From Flavobacterium hibernum (GTDB lineage: Bacteria; Bacteroidota; Bacteroidia; Flavobacteriales; Flavobacteriaceae), in assembly GCF_000832125.1 (NCBI RefSeq), contig NZ_JPRK01000013.1, positions 62,001 through 126,000 on the forward strand: DNA of 64,000 nucleotides. Direction: 5' to 3'. The notes under the pieces are model-generated. The model saw only the letters and a program-made list of their open reading frames with translations, ran no database searches and was not told where the DNA came from. Positions 1 through 7,694 of this stretch are shown one piece after another; position 1 is the first letter of the stretch, and each line of letters opens with the position of its first letter. A program made the position numbers and the translations under genes.

Positions 1-568
1 TTTCATGGCGTGTATGCATAATCACTTTTCCTAATGAAACCTGACGTAATAATCCTTGATAAGCACCAAGTAAAAGTTGTTGACCTGTTTGCCCGCGAGC
101 ATAAAATGTTCTGGAAACTTGAACACCACCAAAAGATCTGTTATTAAGATATCCTGCATATTCTCGCGCAAAAGGAACGCCTTGCGCAACAGCCTGATCA
201 ATTAAATGTGCAGAACATTCTGCAAGACGGTAAACATTGGCTTCACGAGATCTAAAATCGCCACCTTTAATGGTATCGTAAAACATCCTGAAAGTACTAT
301 CACCATCGTTTTTGTAATTTTTAGCGGCATTAACACCTCCTTGGGCAGCCACAGAATGTGCTCTTCGGGCAGAATCCTGAAAACAAAATGATTTGATATT
401 ATAACCTTGTTCCGCCAATGATGCAGCGCACGAAGCACCTGCAAGACCAGTTCCTACAACTATAATGTTTAATTTTTTTCGATTAGCGGGATTTACGAGT
501 TTAGCTTTAGCTTTATAATTACTCCATTTTTCAGCAAGTGGACCATCGGGTATTTTTGAGTCTATCAT
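1..568 (-). CDS. sdhA: Succinate dehydrogenase/fumarate reductase flavoprotein subunit, N-terminal part (runs off left edge)
   Basis: The reading frame opens with ATG at 568-566 and is still open at base 1, giving about 189 residues (MIDSKIPDGPLAEKW...). An FAD-binding GTGLAG motif lies near residues 39-44. HSVAAQGG at about 71-78 is the place where the family attaches FAD covalently through histidine. NRSFGGVQVSRTFYARGQTG matches the Bacteroidota SdhA/FrdA substrate region. The enzyme oxidises succinate or reduces fumarate at the membrane with an iron-sulfur subunit and a cytochrome b subunit. In Bacteroidota the cytochrome b gene (sdhC) normally lies directly upstream of sdhA, but here the upstream neighbour is an HxlR regulator. 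It may therefore be a second, diverged copy; that is inference. Confidence 0.88.
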   Translation of the reverse strand, partial: MIDSKIPDGPLAEKWSNYKAKAKLVNPANRKKLNIIVVGTGLAGASCAASLAEQGYNIKSFCFQDSARRAHSVAAQGGVNAAKNYKNDGDSTFRMFYDTIKGGDFRSREANVYRLAECSAHLIDQAVAQGVPFAREYAGYLNNRSFGGVQVSRTFYARGQTGQQLLLGAYQGLLRQVSLGKVIMHTRHE

Positions 569-683
569 TTTTATTTTATTTAAAATGAATTCGATAAAAT
601 TATTAGAAACCTAGATTTTAAGAAGTTCTAATTTACTACAAAAAAATGACTTTTGCCTTACTAAAAAATGATTTTATTGGTGT

Positions 684-1058
684 TTATTTTCCAATAATCT
701 CTTTACGATGCAAGGTCCCCCATTCATTTAAGGCTCCAATAACATTATACAGCGTATGGCTATGTTCTGTTCTTGCATATTCAACAGTTGGAGGAAAAGT
801 ATCATAAACGGTTCTGGTAACAAGTTTGTTGATCTCTAAGTCTTTAAGTTCTTTGGAAAGCATTTTATCTGTAATTCCGTTGATATCTTTAGAAATCTCC
901 TTAAATCTCTTTGGTCTATTGGATAATGCAATCAAAATAGGCAGCTTCCATCTACCACTTAAAACTTCCAAAGCATCTCTTACTGGTAATAATGCTGCCA
1001 GGCATTCTTCTGGTTGACCACAACCCATTTCTTTTGTTATTTCGCTTTTTGTTTTCAT
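684..1058 (-). CDS. HxlR-family winged-helix transcriptional regulator
   Basis: A 124-residue protein with the HxlR (DUF24) core: ...VLSGRWKLPILIALSNRPKR... followed by LSKELKDLE and the wing region. Cysteines stand at residues 13 and 19, ahead of the domain. In characterised members (YodB, HypR) an N-terminal cysteine senses quinones or other electrophiles. The gene is divergent from an AzoR-like flavoprotein, with strong palindromes between them (1072-1126), which points to autoregulation and control of that enzyme. The family call is secure from the motif layout; the inducer is inferred. Confidence 0.9.
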   Translation of the reverse strand: MKTKSEITKEMGCGQPEECLAALLPVRDALEVLSGRWKLPILIALSNRPKRFKEISKDINGITDKMLSKELKDLEINKLVTRTVYDTFPPTVEYARTEHSHTLYNVIGALNEWGTLHRKEIIGK

Positions 1059-1071
1059 AGGTATATAACGT

Positions 1072-1142
1072 TACTATCCTCAAGGAAAGCGCTATCCTTG
1101 AGGATAGTACTATAAAAGAGATAGTAAATGTAGATAAGTTTG
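1072..1142 (+). promoter_or_regulatory. Tandem HxlR operator-like palindromes and azoR promoter
   Basis: CTATCCT-tg-AGGATAG (1092-1107) is a perfect 7-bp palindrome. CTATCCT-ca-AGGAAAG (1074-1089) is the same site with one mismatch, centred exactly 18 bp away. Together they also form one large inverted repeat with 14-bp arms (1072-1085 and 1096-1109). TACTAT/ATAGTA (1108-1113, 1121-1126) adds a third related pair. TAAGTTTG at 1135-1142 fits the Bacteroidota -7 element TAnnTTTG and places transcription start just before the ATG at 1170. Confidence 0.65.
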
Positions 1143-1169
1143 TATCATAAACAAAATAATTGTAAAAAG

Positions 1170-1781
1170 ATGAGTAAAAAGATTCTGAATATAGTAACCA
1201 GCATCAAAGGAGATGCTTCATTTAGTAACAAATTATCGAATGCTATTCTTGAAAAACTGAAAGGAGAATATGACACGATCGAATTACAAACACTTGATCT
1301 TTCAAAAACGCCTTTACCTTATTTAAGCGAAGTGAATGTAAGCGCATTTTATACTCCCGAAGAGCAACAAACCGATGCTCAGAAAGAAACACTTAAACAT
1401 TCTGATGAAGCAACGAAAGATTTAATTGAGGCTGATATTGTTGTAATTGGTGTTCCGCTTTATAATTTTGGAATTCCTGCGGTTCTAAAAGGTTGGATTG
1501 ACCAAGTTGCGAGAGCAGGAAAGACTTTTAGTTATGATGAGAATGGCCCGAAAGGATTGTTAAAAGATAAAAAAGTATTTTTATCAATTGCTTCAGGTGC
1601 TATATTCTCTGAAGGACCTTATAAAAGTTATGATTTTTCTGAATCGTATTTGCGTGCTGTATTAGGATTTTTAGGGATAACCGATATTACAACTTTTCGC
1701 GTAGAAGGTACAGCAATTCCAGATTTTGCCGATAATGCACTACCTAAAGCTTTATCTGCGGTTGAGGAATTTGCTTTTTAA
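1170..1781 (+). CDS. azoR: FMN-dependent NADH:quinone reductase / azoreductase (AzoR family)
   Basis: 203 residues of flavodoxin-like fold. SIKGDASFSN (about 11-20) is the FMN phosphate loop. PLYNFGIPAVLKGWIDQVARAG (positions 96-117) is the AzoR signature around the isoalloxazine ring. Such enzymes reduce quinones and azo compounds by two electrons using NADH and protect against electrophilic quinones in the cytoplasm. I chose the ATG at 1170 and not the in-frame TTG at 1140, because that TTG lies inside the likely -7 element and the family begins close to the beta strand KKILNIVTS. The divergent HxlR gene is the probable regulator. Confidence 0.88.
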   Translation: MSKKILNIVTSIKGDASFSNKLSNAILEKLKGEYDTIELQTLDLSKTPLPYLSEVNVSAFYTPEEQQTDAQKETLKHSDEATKDLIEADIVVIGVPLYNFGIPAVLKGWIDQVARAGKTFSYDENGPKGLLKDKKVFLSIASGAIFSEGPYKSYDFSESYLRAVLGFLGITDITTFRVEGTAIPDFADNALPKALSAVEEFAF

Positions 1782-1823
1782 GATGAAAATAAATTGCGAT
1801 AGTTGGACATTTTCGTAATTATT

Positions 1824-1856
1824 AAACCCGACAGGTTTTTGAAACCTGTCGGGTTT
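1824..1856. repeat. 15-bp-arm hairpin, ACCCGACAGGT family, copy 1
   Basis: Arms 1824-1838 and 1842-1856 are perfect complements (AAACCCGACAGGTTT) with a 3-nt loop. The same arms recur at 29356-29388 with a different loop. It lies 3' of azoR and facing the thiolase end, where it could stop transcription from both sides. Confidence 0.85.
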
Positions 1857-1881
1857 GTCAATTTGATGACCATTGTCAGAC

Positions 1882-1960
1882 TGAGCGTCCCGAAACTTCG
1901 GGAGAAGTCCCACAAAGTGATTTAGCAAACGAGGATTCTCCCGAAGTTTCGGGACGCTCA
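1882..1960. repeat. Long inverted repeat with TCCCGAARYYTCGGGA cores
   Basis: Arms 1882-1906 and 1936-1960 are perfect 25-bp complements. Each arm contains its own 16-nt near-palindrome (1888-1903 and 1939-1954), so each arm can also fold alone. The 29-nt centre (1907-1935) is not palindromic. The same core occurs at 54944, 55056 and 59058. Confidence 0.9.
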
Positions 1961-1980
1961 CCCTGCCAAAAAATAGGTAT

Positions 1981-3261
1981 TTACTTTTCAATAATCATTG
2001 TAACGCCTTGTCCGCCTGCTGCGCAAATAGAGATGAAACCTCTTCCTGAACCCTTTTCGTTTAATAATTTTGTCATAACGCCAATTATTCGACCTCCTGT
2101 TGCGGCAAAAGGATGTGCTGCTGCGAGACTGCTTCCTTTTACATTCAGTTTATTTCTGTCAATTGCACCAAGAGTTTTCTTTAATCCAAGTTGAGCGCTT
2201 AATTCCGGGCTTTCCCATATTTTTAAAGTAGCGAGAACCTGTGCGGCAAAAGCTTCGTGAATTTCATAATAATCAAAATCTTGTAGCGTTAGATTTGCTT
2301 TTTCAAGCATTCTACTGGCTGCAAATAACGGTGCTAACAAAAGATTCTGCTGATTTTTTACATATTCGATAGCCGCAATTTCGGCAAAAGTGATGTAGGC
2401 TAAAATTGGTAATCCATTTTCTTTCGCCCATTCTTCGCTTGCCAAAAGAATGCAAGAAGCACCATCTGTAAGCGGTGTAGAGTTTCCTGCCGTAAGCGTT
2501 CCGTTTACCTTATCAAAAGCGGGTTTTAATTGCGCTAATTTTTCGATAGTACTATCTTTTCTAAGATTATTGTCCTTTTCAAGTCCGTTAAAAGGAGTAA
2601 TCATATCATCAAAGAAACCTTCGTCGTAGGCTTTTGCCATATTCAAATGACTTCTAAGTGCAAGGTTATCCTGATCTTCACGAGAAATTTTATAATGTTT
2701 TGCAGTAATTTCAGTGTGGCCGCCCATCGAAAGACCGGTTTGAGATTCTTCATTTTTAGGTACAAGTGGCGTAAAATCTTTTGGACGTAACTTTAAAAAG
2801 AGCTTTATTTTTTCGCCCAATGATTTTGCTTTTCTGGCATTCAGTAAAATTTTTCGAATTTTTTCACCAACAGCAATTGGCGTATCACTAATAGAATCGA
2901 CACCTCCGGCAATTCCAGATTCGATTTGACCAAGTGCAATTTTGTTAGCAATATATATGGCACTTTCAATTCCGGTGTCGCAAGCTTGTTGTAGATCGCA
3001 TGCAGGAGTTGCAGGATCAAGTGACGTTCTCATAACACACTCTCTAATTAGGTTATTATCGTAAGTATGTTTAATTACTGCACCACCGGCAACTTCTCCA
3101 AGTAATTTTCCTTTTAAACTATATTTATCAATAAGACCATCAAGAGCAGCAATCATCATTTCCTGATTACTAACTTCTGCATAGGCGGTATTTGCTCTTG
3201 CAAAAGGAATTCTGTTATATCCAACAATTGCAACTTTTCTAACGGTCTTGATTGTATTCAT
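1981..3261 (-). CDS. Acetyl-CoA C-acyltransferase (thiolase)
   Basis: 426 residues with the full thiolase set: active-site Cys94 in QQACDTGIES, HEAFA, the GSSLAAAHPFAATGGR histidine loop, and the C-terminal CAAGGQG loop carrying the second cysteine. It catalyses reversible thiolytic cleavage of 3-ketoacyl-CoA, or condensation of two acyl-CoAs. Length and the KFNHFL-less, FadI-like layout suggest a fatty-acid oxidation type enzyme, though chain-length preference cannot be read. No hydratase/dehydrogenase partner lies next to it, so it appears to be a single-gene unit. Confidence 0.88.
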   Translation of the reverse strand: MNTIKTVRKVAIVGYNRIPFARANTAYAEVSNQEMMIAALDGLIDKYSLKGKLLGEVAGGAVIKHTYDNNLIRECVMRTSLDPATPACDLQQACDTGIESAIYIANKIALGQIESGIAGGVDSISDTPIAVGEKIRKILLNARKAKSLGEKIKLFLKLRPKDFTPLVPKNEESQTGLSMGGHTEITAKHYKISREDQDNLALRSHLNMAKAYDEGFFDDMITPFNGLEKDNNLRKDSTIEKLAQLKPAFDKVNGTLTAGNSTPLTDGASCILLASEEWAKENGLPILAYITFAEIAAIEYVKNQQNLLLAPLFAASRMLEKANLTLQDFDYYEIHEAFAAQVLATLKIWESPELSAQLGLKKTLGAIDRNKLNVKGSSLAAAHPFAATGGRIIGVMTKLLNEKGSGRGFISICAAGGQGVTMIIEK

Positions 3262-3502
3262 AGCTATATTTTTTGTTTTCGTGAGATTGTAATAGAGATT
3301 AAAGATAAGGAGACTTATTTATAATTTGATTTTTTTGAGTTGCAAATAGTTTTGGTTTTTATCATTGAGTACTTTTTGTTTCTTGATCTTTTTATTAAAA
3401 ACATAATCTATTCTTCTGTTTAATCAGGTGTTTAGATTTCTATTTTGATTTTGCGTACGGTTAAAAAATATAACTATTTTTATTTAGAATGATTAAAAAT
3501 AG

Positions 3503-3534
3503 TTTGGATAACAAAATATTAACATATACTTTTG
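3503..3534 (+). promoter_or_regulatory. Bacteroidota-type promoter for the TonB receptor
   Basis: TTTG at 3503-3506 and TACTTTTG at 3527-3534 fit the -33 TTTG / -7 TAnnTTTG consensus with a 20-nt gap. The receptor ATG follows 35 nt later. The rest of the 307-nt gap (3262-3568) is AT-rich, and I see no further gene in it. Confidence 0.6.
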
Positions 3535-3568
3535 CGACAAATAATCAAACCAATTAAAATTAATTATA

Positions 3569-5968
3569 ATGACTATAAAAAGAGTTTTACTGTGTCTTGT
3601 ATTTCTGAGTTCATTGCATATGATGAGCCAGGAAACAGGAAAAGTAGTAGGAAAAGTTTCTTTGACAGGTAATGTTCCTGCCGAGAATATTTCGGTTGTT
3701 CTAAAAGGAACAAAATATTATACTGTTACAAACGAACATGGACAGTACGAAATTAAAAATGTGAAACCCGCGACTTATACAATTAGTATTAGAGTGGTAG
3801 GTATTCAAACTGTAGAAGATAGAATTACGGTTACGGCAAAACAAACAACAACCAAAAATTTTGCTCTTTCTGAAAGTCAGGAAGATCTTGATGAAGTTGT
3901 AATTACTAAGAATAAGTACAAGCAGGATAAACCTTCGTTATCATTACGTCTTCAAACTCCTGTTCTTGAGATTCCTCAGAATATTCAAATTGTTAGCGGA
4001 CAAACTTTAAAAGATCAACAAATTGTGAGTATGAGCGACGGAGTTATTCGCAATGTGAGTGGCGCCGTGCGTCTGGAACATTGGGGAGATTTGTATACTA
4101 ATATTACAATGCGCGGTTCTCAAATACAGGCTTTTCGTAATGGATTTAATGTGGTTTCGTCTTTTTGGGGACCTCTTACTGAAGATATGAGTTTTGTAGA
4201 TCATATTGAGTTTGTAAAAGGTCCTGCGGGGTTCATGCTTTCTAGCGGTGATCCAAGCGGACTTTATAATGTGGTGACTAAAAAGCCAACTGGAATTACT
4301 AAAGGTGAAGTAAATGTGATGGCTGGAAGTTATGATTTTTACAGAGCAAGTGTCGATCTTGACGGAAAACTGGATAAAAAAGGGAAGTTTTTATACCGTT
4401 TTAATGCAGCAGCGCAAAAAAAAGGTTCACATCGTCCGTTTGAGCACAATGATCGTTATGTAATTGCTCCGGTAATTTCATACCAAATTGATGATAAGAC
4501 TAAAATTACTGCCGAATATAATTTTCAGTATGCAAATATGACCGAAGTTGGGTCTTATTATGTATTTGGCCCTGAAGCTGATGGATATGCGACTTTGCCA
4601 GTTGGATTTACAATGACGCAACCTGGATTGCCTGATACAAACATTCAGGATCATAGCGGATACTTAACTTTTGAGCATAAATTTGATGACAGCTGGAAAT
4701 TAACAGCGCAGACTTCTTATTTTAAATACATTCAGCAAGGTTACAGTTCTTGGCCTAATGCAGTGGGTTCAGATAGTAATGCTCTAGGAAAAGGAAATAT
4801 TATTAGAAATGTTGGTATTTGGGATGCTGAAAGTAATATGTATTTGGGACAAATATTTTTGAACGGAAAATTCAATACTGGATCTGTTAGCCACAAAATA
4901 TTGGGTGGTGTAGATTTGGCAAGTAAAGATTATATGGCAGATTGGGGCCAATCTCATAACCTTGATACGGCAGATAAACCTTTTAATGTGTACAATCCAA
5001 ATTATGGCACGCCATCAAATGGTTTTCCTGCTTTCGACCACACTACACCACTTAGTATTAGAGCAGCAAATGCTGGAGGATTAATGACTACTAATTATGC
5101 GGCAGGTTATATTCAGGATGAACTTGGATTTTTTGACAACAGGCTTAGAGTTACTCTGGCAGGACGTTATACCTGGATTAGTAATGCTAGTTGGGGAGGA
5201 GCTCCAATTGCAGACAGCCATATTACGCCACGTGTAGGAGTGAGTTATTCTATTACTGAAAGTTTGGCTCTTTACGGATTATACGATCAGGCTTTTATAC
5301 CACAATCGGGTATTATTAAAAGTGGAGACAAGGTAAAGCCGCTTACGGGAAGTAATACTGAAATTGGAATTAAAAAGGATTGGTTTGACGGATCTTGGAG
5401 TACGACATTATCTGCTTACAGTATCTTAAAACAAAATGAATTAGCATCTGACCCAACAAATAAACCTGGTGAACAATATAGTATTGTTCTTGGTGAAAAA
5501 AGGGCGAGAGGAGCTGAGTTTGATTTGAGAGGAAAAATATTTGACGGTTTTAATGTTGTTGCAAATTATGCATTTACAGAATCTGTAGTATTAAAATTAA
5601 ATGGTACTATTCCGGGAATTTCGGTGGGAGATATTGTGCCTGGATATGCAAAACATACTGCAAATGCATGGTTAAACTATACGATTCAATATGGAACATT
5701 TAAAGGTTTTGGCGCTTCGCTGGGTGGAACTTATTTAGCAGGACGTTTGACTGATACTTGGAGTGTTGGATTGGAAAAACTTCCAAATTATTTCAAACTA
5801 GATGGAGGTTTATCTTACGATACGAAAAAGTTCAAAATTACTGCAAACGTTTATAATATTCTAAACGAATATCTTTATAGCGGTTCTTATTACTCTTATC
5901 TTTCTGCTTATTATTGGCAAACAGAACAGCCAATTAATTTTAGAGTGGGAGTAACGTATAAATTTTAA
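3569..5968 (+). CDS. TonB-dependent siderophore-type outer-membrane receptor
   Basis: 799 residues. A signal peptide ends near residue 21 (HMMSQ). A carboxypeptidase-regulatory-like beta domain follows at about 24-105, then a plug at about 120-235 with RNVSGAVR, MRGSQIQAFRNG and GLYNVVTKKP. The rest is a 22-strand-type barrel ending in the aromatic residue Phe799 (GVTYKF). The plug signature matches the TonB-dependent siderophore receptor group and not SusC. It would import an iron chelate or similar ligand using TonB energy. No iron-uptake partner gene is adjacent and no Fur box was evident to me. Confidence 0.85.
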   Translation: MTIKRVLLCLVFLSSLHMMSQETGKVVGKVSLTGNVPAENISVVLKGTKYYTVTNEHGQYEIKNVKPATYTISIRVVGIQTVEDRITVTAKQTTTKNFALSESQEDLDEVVITKNKYKQDKPSLSLRLQTPVLEIPQNIQIVSGQTLKDQQIVSMSDGVIRNVSGAVRLEHWGDLYTNITMRGSQIQAFRNGFNVVSSFWGPLTEDMSFVDHIEFVKGPAGFMLSSGDPSGLYNVVTKKPTGITKGEVNVMAGSYDFYRASVDLDGKLDKKGKFLYRFNAAAQKKGSHRPFEHNDRYVIAPVISYQIDDKTKITAEYNFQYANMTEVGSYYVFGPEADGYATLPVGFTMTQPGLPDTNIQDHSGYLTFEHKFDDSWKLTAQTSYFKYIQQGYSSWPNAVGSDSNALGKGNIIRNVGIWDAESNMYLGQIFLNGKFNTGSVSHKILGGVDLASKDYMADWGQSHNLDTADKPFNVYNPNYGTPSNGFPAFDHTTPLSIRAANAGGLMTTNYAAGYIQDELGFFDNRLRVTLAGRYTWISNASWGGAPIADSHITPRVGVSYSITESLALYGLYDQAFIPQSGIIKSGDKVKPLTGSNTEIGIKKDWFDGSWSTTLSAYSILKQNELASDPTNKPGEQYSIVLGEKRARGAEFDLRGKIFDGFNVVANYAFTESVVLKLNGTIPGISVGDIVPGYAKHTANAWLNYTIQYGTFKGFGASLGGTYLAGRLTDTWSVGLEKLPNYFKLDGGLSYDTKKFKITANVYNILNEYLYSGSYYSYLSAYYWQTEQPINFRVGVTYKF

Positions 5969-5979
5969 GTATAGTTGTG

Positions 5980-6057
5980 AATTGTAAATTGTGAATTGTG
6001 AATTATCTGTTGTTAGTTTTAGATTAGCCAACAATTCACAATTCACAATTTATAATT
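5980..6057. repeat. Inverted array of ATTGTGA units
   Basis: Left arm 5980-6004 and right arm 6033-6057 pair over 24 of 25 bases. Each arm is built from a roughly 7-nt unit (AATTGTGAATTGTGAATT). It sits between two convergent gene ends and could work as a bidirectional terminator. Confidence 0.85.
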
Positions 6058-6062
6058 ACTTA

Positions 6063-7088
6063 TTACCCTTTTTGAACCAAAGGAATAACTTTTGAACCAA
6101 TTAATTCTATGGCATTCATAAGTTGATTATGTGTAAGGCCTGCATTATCCATTTGGAACGTAAATCTCGAGATTCCGCCTAATGATTCGCTGTGGCGTAA
6201 AATTTTCTCGGCAACTCGCTCAGGATCACCAACAATCAAAACACCTTCGTCGTCAATAAGACCGTCAAATTTAGCTTTAGTAACAGGTGGCCATCCGCGC
6301 TCGAGCCCTAGTTTAGTCCAAAGTTCAGCGTAACCCGGATAATATTCTTCTATAGCTTTTTCAGTGGTGTTTCCAACATAACCAGGCGAATGTAAACCTA
6401 CCTGAAGTTCTTCGGGTTTGTAACCAGCGGCTTTACCAGCTTCACGATACAAATCTATTAAAGGACGAAAACGATGTGTTTGACCTCCAATAATGGCTAC
6501 CATCAAAGGTAATCCTAAAGATCCTGCTCTTACAAAAGATTCCGGAGTTCCTCCAACACCCAACCAAACAGGCAATTTTTCTTGTAATGCTCTTGGATAA
6601 ACAGGAAGATTATTTATGGCAGGACGAAATTTTCCTGACCATGTTATAAATTCATTGTCTCTTATTTGTAATAATAATTCTAATTTCTCTTTAAAAAGAG
6701 CATCGTAGTCATTCAAATTAAAACCAAAAAGGGGATAAGCTTCGATCGAAGACCCACGACCCACAACAATTTCGGCTCTTCCTTTTGAAATCAAATCGAG
6801 TGTCGCAAAATTTTGATAAACTCTTACAGGATCGGCAGCGCTTAAAACAGAAACAGCACTAGATAATCGAATACGTTTTGTTCGGGAGGCCGCAGCACCT
6901 AATATTACTGCCGTAGCCGAATCTAAAAACTCTTTTTTATGATGTTCTCCAATTCCAAAAACATCTAATCCAACCTGATCTGCAAGTTCGATTCTTTGGA
7001 GTAATTGTTCCATCGCATCAACACTACTGAGCGTGTTGTTGTCTCCGTACATTGCCGAAGCAAAACTGTCAATTCCTATCTCTATCAT
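6063..7088 (-). CDS. LLM-class flavin-dependent oxidoreductase (luciferase-like)
   Basis: 341 residues with the luciferase-like TIM-barrel pattern: ...VGLDVFGIGEHHKKEFLDS near the N-terminus, RTKRIRLSSAVSVLSAADPVRV, and GRAEIVVGRGSS. These proteins use FMNH2 or F420 and oxygen; the closest pattern is the alkanal-monooxygenase-like group used by many Bacteroidota, with unknown substrate. It is divergent from a small gene at 7247, with repeated CTGTA-type boxes between them. Family secure, substrate unknown. Confidence 0.87.
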   Translation of the reverse strand: MIEIGIDSFASAMYGDNNTLSSVDAMEQLLQRIELADQVGLDVFGIGEHHKKEFLDSATAVILGAAASRTKRIRLSSAVSVLSAADPVRVYQNFATLDLISKGRAEIVVGRGSSIEAYPLFGFNLNDYDALFKEKLELLLQIRDNEFITWSGKFRPAINNLPVYPRALQEKLPVWLGVGGTPESFVRAGSLGLPLMVAIIGGQTHRFRPLIDLYREAGKAAGYKPEELQVGLHSPGYVGNTTEKAIEEYYPGYAELWTKLGLERGWPPVTKAKFDGLIDDEGVLIVGDPERVAEKILRHSESLGGISRFTFQMDNAGLTHNQLMNAIELIGSKVIPLVQKG

Positions 7089-7160
7089 AATAGTAAAGAT
7101 ATTAAATTTTCTTTTTTCGGGGATTATAAATGTGTATTAAAACAGTTAAAAAATAATCAT

Positions 7161-7222
7161 CTGTACCCTTAAAATAAATGATTTTTGTATCTGTATCTAG
7201 TATTTTTTGCGCAGTAATTTTG
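7161..7222. promoter_or_regulatory. CTGTA boxes and promoter element upstream of the 7247 gene
   Basis: CTGTACCC (7161-7168) and TGTATCTGTATC (7186-7197) form repeated boxes in this divergent spacer. TAATTTTG at 7215-7222 fits a -7 element for the gene at 7247. Related boxes in reverse orientation, GGTTACAG and GATACAGG, lie at 7648-7655 and 7679-7686 ahead of the MocR gene, as expected for autoregulation. Confidence 0.4.
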
Positions 7223-7246
7223 AATAGAAATTAAATATCTATAGCA

Positions 7247-7639
7247 ATGAATACCACAACTACCACCAACATTCTGTTTGATCAGGTTAATTTATCATCC
7301 TTAATATCTATAGTGAATATTTATCAAAATAAAAGGAATGATGATAATCACGATAACCAAAAAAGGTCTCTATTTACGAATCATTTTGGACTTCCCTTGA
7401 GTATTGCTTCTTTCGAAAATCGAGTAATTGGTTATGCTTTTGTTAAATTCAATAATGAGGGTGAAACTGAAATTAATTCTTATTGGGAAAAAGATTTTTA
7501 TAGTATCGAAGCAGAGCATGATTTGAAGTTTCATGCTCAAAAAACTTTTAATTCAATGTTTAATGATCCTGAAACACGTACAATTAAAATTAAAAACGCT
7601 ACCGATAGATTATCAAATTGGTTAAATAGCTGTAACTAA
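7247..7639 (+). CDS. Conserved-looking hypothetical protein, 130 residues
   Basis: I do not recognise it. It has no signal peptide or membrane segment. The stretch GLPLSIASFENRVIGYAFVK resembles the beta2-beta3 strands of GNAT acetyltransferases, but the acetyl-CoA binding loop (Q/RxxGxG/A) is missing, so activity is not claimed. It lies 55 bp before a MocR-type regulator on the same strand and has a good -7 element of its own. Similar CTGTA boxes precede both genes, so they may be controlled together. Confidence 0.6.
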   Translation: MNTTTTTNILFDQVNLSSLISIVNIYQNKRNDDNHDNQKRSLFTNHFGLPLSIASFENRVIGYAFVKFNNEGETEINSYWEKDFYSIEAEHDLKFHAQKTFNSMFNDPETRTIKIKNATDRLSNWLNSCN

Positions 7640-7694
7640 TAATAAGTGGTTACAGATTGATTTTTTGTAAATTTACAGGATACAGGTTAAAGAA

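Noticed and set aside
1140..1169. TTG start extending azoR by ten codons
   Set aside because: The TTG lies inside a TAnnTTTG -7 element and the added residues are not typical of the family; ATG 1170 fits.
4007..4204. Minus-strand reading frame inside the TonB receptor
   Set aside because: A shadow frame of a convincing gene; no start context or protein-like composition.
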